This document shows, piece by piece, positions 60,383 to 64,000 of a DNA stretch of 64,000 nucleotides. The DNA comes from Cyclobacteriaceae bacterium (GTDB lineage Bacteria > Bacteroidota > Bacteroidia > Cytophagales > Cyclobacteriaceae): positions 62,001 through 126,000 of the forward strand of contig JAEUUI010000006.1 in assembly GCA_016786585.1 (NCBI GenBank), read 5' to 3'. Position numbers and translations under genes: made by a program. Each line of letters begins with the position of its first letter. Position 1 is the first letter of the stretch. Under the pieces are notes generated by a model that worked only from the letters and a program-made list of their open reading frames with translations, was not told the DNA's origin and made no database searches.

Positions 60383-62242
60383 TTAACTCTGCGGAACAGG
60401 TGTGTCTTTAAAATCTCCGCGCAATACTCTGAATCGTTTACGCGCCTCTGCAGCGAATACAGAGCCCGGGTATTTATCCAGAAATGTGCGGTAAATCTCC
60501 ATGGCTTTATCTTTATTGCCTAAGTGTCTTTCGTAAATCTCGCCCTGCAAAAAGTATGCATCGTCAACGAGGATGTCGTCCGGATATTCATCCAGAATTT
60601 TCTGCAGCAACTCAATTGATTTGTTGAACTCACCGCGCTCCAGTTGAATGTTTGCCTCCAGCCAATACACATCATCTTTAATCGCATAATTCGAAATTCT
60701 GGAAATTGCACCTGACGTGGATGAGTCTGTTCTGGTCATTGCTCCGGCAGCCAGTTCCCCGAGCGCTTTTAATGCTTCGTCACGCTTGTTCTGATATAAC
60801 AACAACTCAACCTTTGCATACGCCTTCAGCGCTTCTCCCAGCGTGTCTTCCATCAGGTTTTCTTTGATCCGCAAACTCAGTTCCATCGCATCATTGGCAA
60901 TTTCACGGGTAGTTGCCTCTTTTAAAATATCAAGGTGTTCCTGGGCCAGCCTGAAATCGCCTTTGTAGTACGACAGTTTTGCATTCTTCAGTTTGGCCTC
61001 ATATCCCACAGGATTTTCCTCCAACGCTTTTTCGACTTGTGAATACAGAAGAGTTGACTCCCACGGTTCACCCTTCAACAGATAAATGTCACCGAGGTCC
61101 AGCTTTACTTTCGATCTTAATTGCAACGTTGTCTTAGGGTTCTTCACCAAATCTTCCAGCAACGCAATCGCCTGATCCTTTTTATCCAGATACGTTGCGT
61201 ATAACATGGCTTCGTTTCGTTGCGCATCCAGCGAATTCGCGTTATCAGGATATTTCATTACAAACTTTCTATAGTCCGTTGCGAGGTTTTTTACAGAGTC
61301 AAGATTCACGGGAAATGTATTCCTTACGCGTGCTTCACGTGTACGCAGTAAGCCGAGTTGCGCCTGGAGATAATATGGTCCGCCCGCGTATTCACGAATC
61401 ACATAACCGTAAGCCTTGCTGGCGGTTTCATAATCTTCGTTGTCGAGTGCGACTTTTGCAATCTCCAGGCTTTTCTCCCCAAAACGTTTGTACCTGCGGT
61501 CATAAGCCCGTGCCTGGTTGAACGATGCTCCAAAATTCTTCTGTTGCATAGTTACCCAGATCAGCAAATCGGAGTAGACATCGGCATCCGGGAATTTTTG
61601 AATACGGTCGTACAAAACTTTTTCCAGCGCATCAAGCTCTTCCGGTTTTGTGAGCAAAATCTGCATCATGTTCTTTGCATTCTGGATGGTACCGGAATTC
61701 TGACTCGCGAAGTTGAGATACTCCTCGATCATTTTTTCACGCTGACCTTTAAACCGATAAAGTGTTGCCAGTTCAAAGCTGAACAGCACAGGGTTTTCAA
61801 GTGTCTTGCGACTTTCGTTTAGCGCAATGATTGAATACTCACCTAATGATTTTGCCGACAGGTAGTCCGACAGCATCTTGATCATCGTCACGTTGTCTTT
61901 ATACTCGGCAATAAGATCCTTGAAATGTTTATCTGCCTTGGTTAAATCTCCCGTGCGCACGTATACGATACCCACATCGAGGTTATAAAAGATATTTTGC
62001 GGATCGCGTTTTAATTGTCGTTTTAAGTAAGCCTGGGCTTCCGCTGTTTCATTAAGATCCAGCAGGGTGTTTAAATAATTATTATGGATGAAGGGTATAT
62101 TAATTTCATCTTTAGCAAGATCACGGTAAACTTCAACCGCTTTTTTCTTGTCGCCTTTTAAAAGGTATTCATTCGCAAGTTGTATTTCCGATTGATTTTG
62201 CGAGTAGGTTGTAACGCCTGAGAGAATAAGAAGCATACACAT
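60383..62242 (-). CDS. Secreted TPR protein
   Basis: About 619 residues. The frame opens at 62299, but I prefer the ATG at 62242 (MCMLLILSGVTTYSQ), which is preceded by AAGGG and avoids using the very AT-rich stretch as coding sequence. At least eight TPR-like repeats run through the protein (GDKKKAVEVYRDLAKDE at the start, NKDKAMEIYRTFLDKYPGS near the end), resembling periplasmic YbgF/BamD-like scaffolds. Partner unknown. Confidence 0.8.
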   Translation of the reverse strand: MCMLLILSGVTTYSQNQSEIQLANEYLLKGDKKKAVEVYRDLAKDEINIPFIHNNYLNTLLDLNETAEAQAYLKRQLKRDPQNIFYNLDVGIVYVRTGDLTKADKHFKDLIAEYKDNVTMIKMLSDYLSAKSLGEYSIIALNESRKTLENPVLFSFELATLYRFKGQREKMIEEYLNFASQNSGTIQNAKNMMQILLTKPEELDALEKVLYDRIQKFPDADVYSDLLIWVTMQQKNFGASFNQARAYDRRYKRFGEKSLEIAKVALDNEDYETASKAYGYVIREYAGGPYYLQAQLGLLRTREARVRNTFPVNLDSVKNLATDYRKFVMKYPDNANSLDAQRNEAMLYATYLDKKDQAIALLEDLVKNPKTTLQLRSKVKLDLGDIYLLKGEPWESTLLYSQVEKALEENPVGYEAKLKNAKLSYYKGDFRLAQEHLDILKEATTREIANDAMELSLRIKENLMEDTLGEALKAYAKVELLLYQNKRDEALKALGELAAGAMTRTDSSTSGAISRISNYAIKDDVYWLEANIQLERGEFNKSIELLQKILDEYPDDILVDDAYFLQGEIYERHLGNKDKAMEIYRTFLDKYPGSVFAAEARKRFRVLRGDFKDTPVPQS

Positions 62243-62556
62243 GGGTATAGCCCTTATTATTAATGTATTTATATATATATTATAATTATTATTAGTCATG
62301 TTGAAATGTGTATAACTCTAGCCGCGCATGTCTTGTTTAGATCGTGTGAAATGGTTGTTTACAGTAATCTTCAATTAATCAGTTAGTTAGAACAATATCA
62401 ACAATTTTTCTGAGTGTGGATAAAAGACGTGTTGATTAAACGTAATGTTTTGATGTGTGGTTAAGTCTCGTTTTACCAACACTCAACCTATCGTTTTTCG
62501 CGTTTTATGAAAATTGAAGGAAAATGTGGGGTTCTGCTTGAGTTGTCCACACCGTC
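62243..62556. other. 314-base AT-rich gap with DnaA-box-like sites, candidate oriC
   Basis: No gene called. Exact DnaA-box complements TGTGTATAA (62307-62315) and TGTGGATAA (62415-62423), near matches TGTGGTTAA (62456-62464) and TTGTCCACA (62543-62551), and TTATCAACA (62565-62573) just inside the next gene. A run of alternating A/T (about 62268-62295, TATATATAT... ATAATTATT) could be a DNA-unwinding element. It may be the chromosomal origin, which needs confirmation. Confidence 0.5.
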
Positions 62557-64000
62557 TTAATAAGTTATCAACAGAGGTCCTAACGTCCAGTTGGCCTTTA
62601 GTGAAATGTCTTTTATTCCTTTTGGATTGTGGTAATAGATAATCGGCTCCGGTTCGGTTTTAGTTGAGAAGTTACCAGGATCCCATTTCCCGTTGTTGTT
62701 TAGATCTGCAATTAGCCGAAGCTGATATGTTTCGGGTGGCAGGTTTTCGAATGCAAACTTTTTCTGGTTTCGAACTTCATAAACAAGTTTACCCGTTTTT
62801 GTTACAAGTTGGACGATGAAGTTGCTATTCGTTTTTACTTCTGCTTCAACAATCGCGGTTGACTCGAGTGTAATGTATTTTATTGGGGTGTTCAAGATTC
62901 CCGAAGAATCCCCTTCCACTGAGATAAAAGTTTTTGGACGGGCTATCATTTGAGTAATTGCAGGCGATGCAGGTATCGGTTTGGTTGGTTTTGCGATTTG
63001 TTCTTTGCCGGCATTTTCTTTTATCCCGGGTCGCTTCATCGCAGCGGTGTCTTTTGGAAAGAGCCTGGTGAGATCGATTTTTTTACTAATTGTTAATCGT
63101 GTTTTGTTCTCGTTCCATGAGAAGTCGGTTGTTGCGAAAGGCAATTGCGTTAGTGAATCGATTTCAATGTAAATGCTGTCCGGATTGAATGTGGCAATTG
63201 GTTTGGCGAATGTTAGCTGAGCCGAGAGAATAGAATTGTTTTCATTGGCGTTTGCATACGTTATTCCCGCGGTGAACTTGTCTTTCGTTGCGTCTTTCTT
63301 AGGGAACTTGACGTACAGGAGGGTATCTACTGTAAAGTTCATACTGTCGACAGCATGGACCCTTACGCGAATGCTGTCAAGCGAAGGAAAGGTGTTAAAT
63401 ATTTTTAGTGTTGTCAGATCGGTTTCAAGAATCGAATATACTTGGGTTGAACTGTCAACTGCTGACAGGCTAAATTCCTGAAGGCTCTTTGAAAACCGCA
63501 GGTTGTAATATGCAAAGGTTTGTCTTGCGGTCATTAGCTTTAGCGGAGTGAGGTCAGCTTTGAATGTCCGGATTACCAGTGAGTCAAGGTTTTTTGTAAG
63601 GTCCAGGGGTGTTGATATGAAACCATAGGTTTCGGATTTACTGTCGACCAGCATGTTTTTGCTTTTGTCATTAAAGGCGTAGAGGAAGTACTTACCGGGC
63701 TTCAGGTTTTCCAGAGCAAACTTTCCTTTCTTATCGGTTTGCGTGATCCAGGATGCCGGGTGTTTGAAAATGTTGAAGGTGTCTGATTGTTCGGCCAGTG
63801 CAACGGTGTAACTCTTTGGAGGAATTTCTGAAATCGCGTCAATTATTTTTCCGGTGATTTTTAGCGAGTCGAGGTATGTACCGGTACTGAATGCAATTTT
63901 TTCATTAGCCGGATTTTTTTCTGTGAGATCCTGAACGGCTTCCCGTAGGTTAACGGTATAGGTTGTATTGGCCTGCAGGCGTTGCTTTAATTGTATCGTT
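62557..64000 (-). CDS. Ig-like domain (SbsA-type) lipoprotein, N-terminus cut
   Basis: The open frame continues past base 64000, so the true start is outside; 481 codons are visible. The sequence has TYTVNLREAVQDLTEKNPAN, FSTGTYLDSLKITGKIIDAI (Big_5/SbsA Ig-like), then a carboxypeptidase-regulatory-like segment (KKGKFALENLKPGKYFLYAF) and a long tail ending in ETYQLRLIADLNNNGKWDPG. Such proteins are anchored at the Bacteroidota cell surface or periplasm. They may be needed for envelope assembly; the role is unknown. Confidence 0.82.
   Translation of the reverse strand, partial: TIQLKQRLQANTTYTVNLREAVQDLTEKNPANEKIAFSTGTYLDSLKITGKIIDAISEIPPKSYTVALAEQSDTFNIFKHPASWITQTDKKGKFALENLKPGKYFLYAFNDKSKNMLVDSKSETYGFISTPLDLTKNLDSLVIRTFKADLTPLKLMTARQTFAYYNLRFSKSLQEFSLSAVDSSTQVYSILETDLTTLKIFNTFPSLDSIRVRVHAVDSMNFTVDTLLYVKFPKKDATKDKFTAGITYANANENNSILSAQLTFAKPIATFNPDSIYIEIDSLTQLPFATTDFSWNENKTRLTISKKIDLTRLFPKDTAAMKRPGIKENAGKEQIAKPTKPIPASPAITQMIARPKTFISVEGDSSGILNTPIKYITLESTAIVEAEVKTNSNFIVQLVTKTGKLVYEVRNQKKFAFENLPPETYQLRLIADLNNNGKWDPGNFSTKTEPEPIIYYHNPKGIKDISLKANWTLGPLLITY

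Overview
The window looks like chromosomal DNA of a Bacteroidota bacterium, most likely a member of the Cytophagales. The evidence is the gliding-motility lipoprotein GldD in a mutY-ssb-gldD cluster, a 29-codon AURKAIP1/COX24-type gene beside rng, the long (about 400 aa) form of IspH, FucP-type sugar symporter, Reg_prop/triple-tyrosine and PadR-permease genes, weak Shine-Dalgarno sequences and several TAnnTTTG promoter elements. No rRNA, tRNA, CRISPR array, classical insertion sequence or prophage was seen.

Layout. 1-6600: a cut 2OG-Fe(II) oxygenase, an LEA-like lipoprotein, a soluble histidine kinase tail-to-tail with a CheY-like regulator, two secreted orphans, a sugar symporter and a GNAT enzyme. 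6654-9014: an S9 peptidase. 9019-22574: ten genes on the minus strand, many overlapping by 1-4 bases, in transcription order recG, a propeller/triple-tyrosine membrane protein, a multi-PAS histidine kinase, DinB, PBP4 (dacB), NagZ, two small membrane coiled-coil proteins, N-formylglutamate amidohydrolase (hutG) and an unusual DUF559-HutF fusion. 22705-28322: VOC protein, nitronate monooxygenase, two thioredoxin-fold proteins, an SMR exporter, a methyltransferase and PrsW. 28504-33814: HU, TPR, COX24-type peptide and rng on the minus strand; mutY, ssb and gldD on the plus strand. 33882-46369: PLP enzyme, YciI, RNA ligase-like protein, ispH, htrA with a newly called 57-aa partner, an rRNA methyltransferase, epimerase, SDR, M20 amidohydrolase, Rieske protein and secreted orphans. 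46618-62299: a TlpA lipoprotein, two PadR plus FtsX-type permease modules flanking a complete MarR-fatty-acid beta-oxidation operon, and a TPR protein. 62557-64000: an Ig-like lipoprotein cut by the edge.

The most interesting feature is at 9019-10830. A complete DUF559 (Vsr-like nuclease fold) domain is fused in frame to the first codons of hutF through a linker encoded by a nested GC-rich palindrome (10382-10449). A related palindrome without a nuclease lies between ssb and gldD (33112-33221), where gldE sits in many relatives. I infer a short mobile palindrome family, possibly moved by DUF559 nucleases. Other leads are an ispH with no normal start codon, an oriC-like DnaA-box cluster at 62300-62575, a 33-bp-arm hairpin that supplies the stop codon of a beta-oxidation gene, and a candidate peptidoglycan module (PBP4, NagZ, two coiled-coil membrane proteins).
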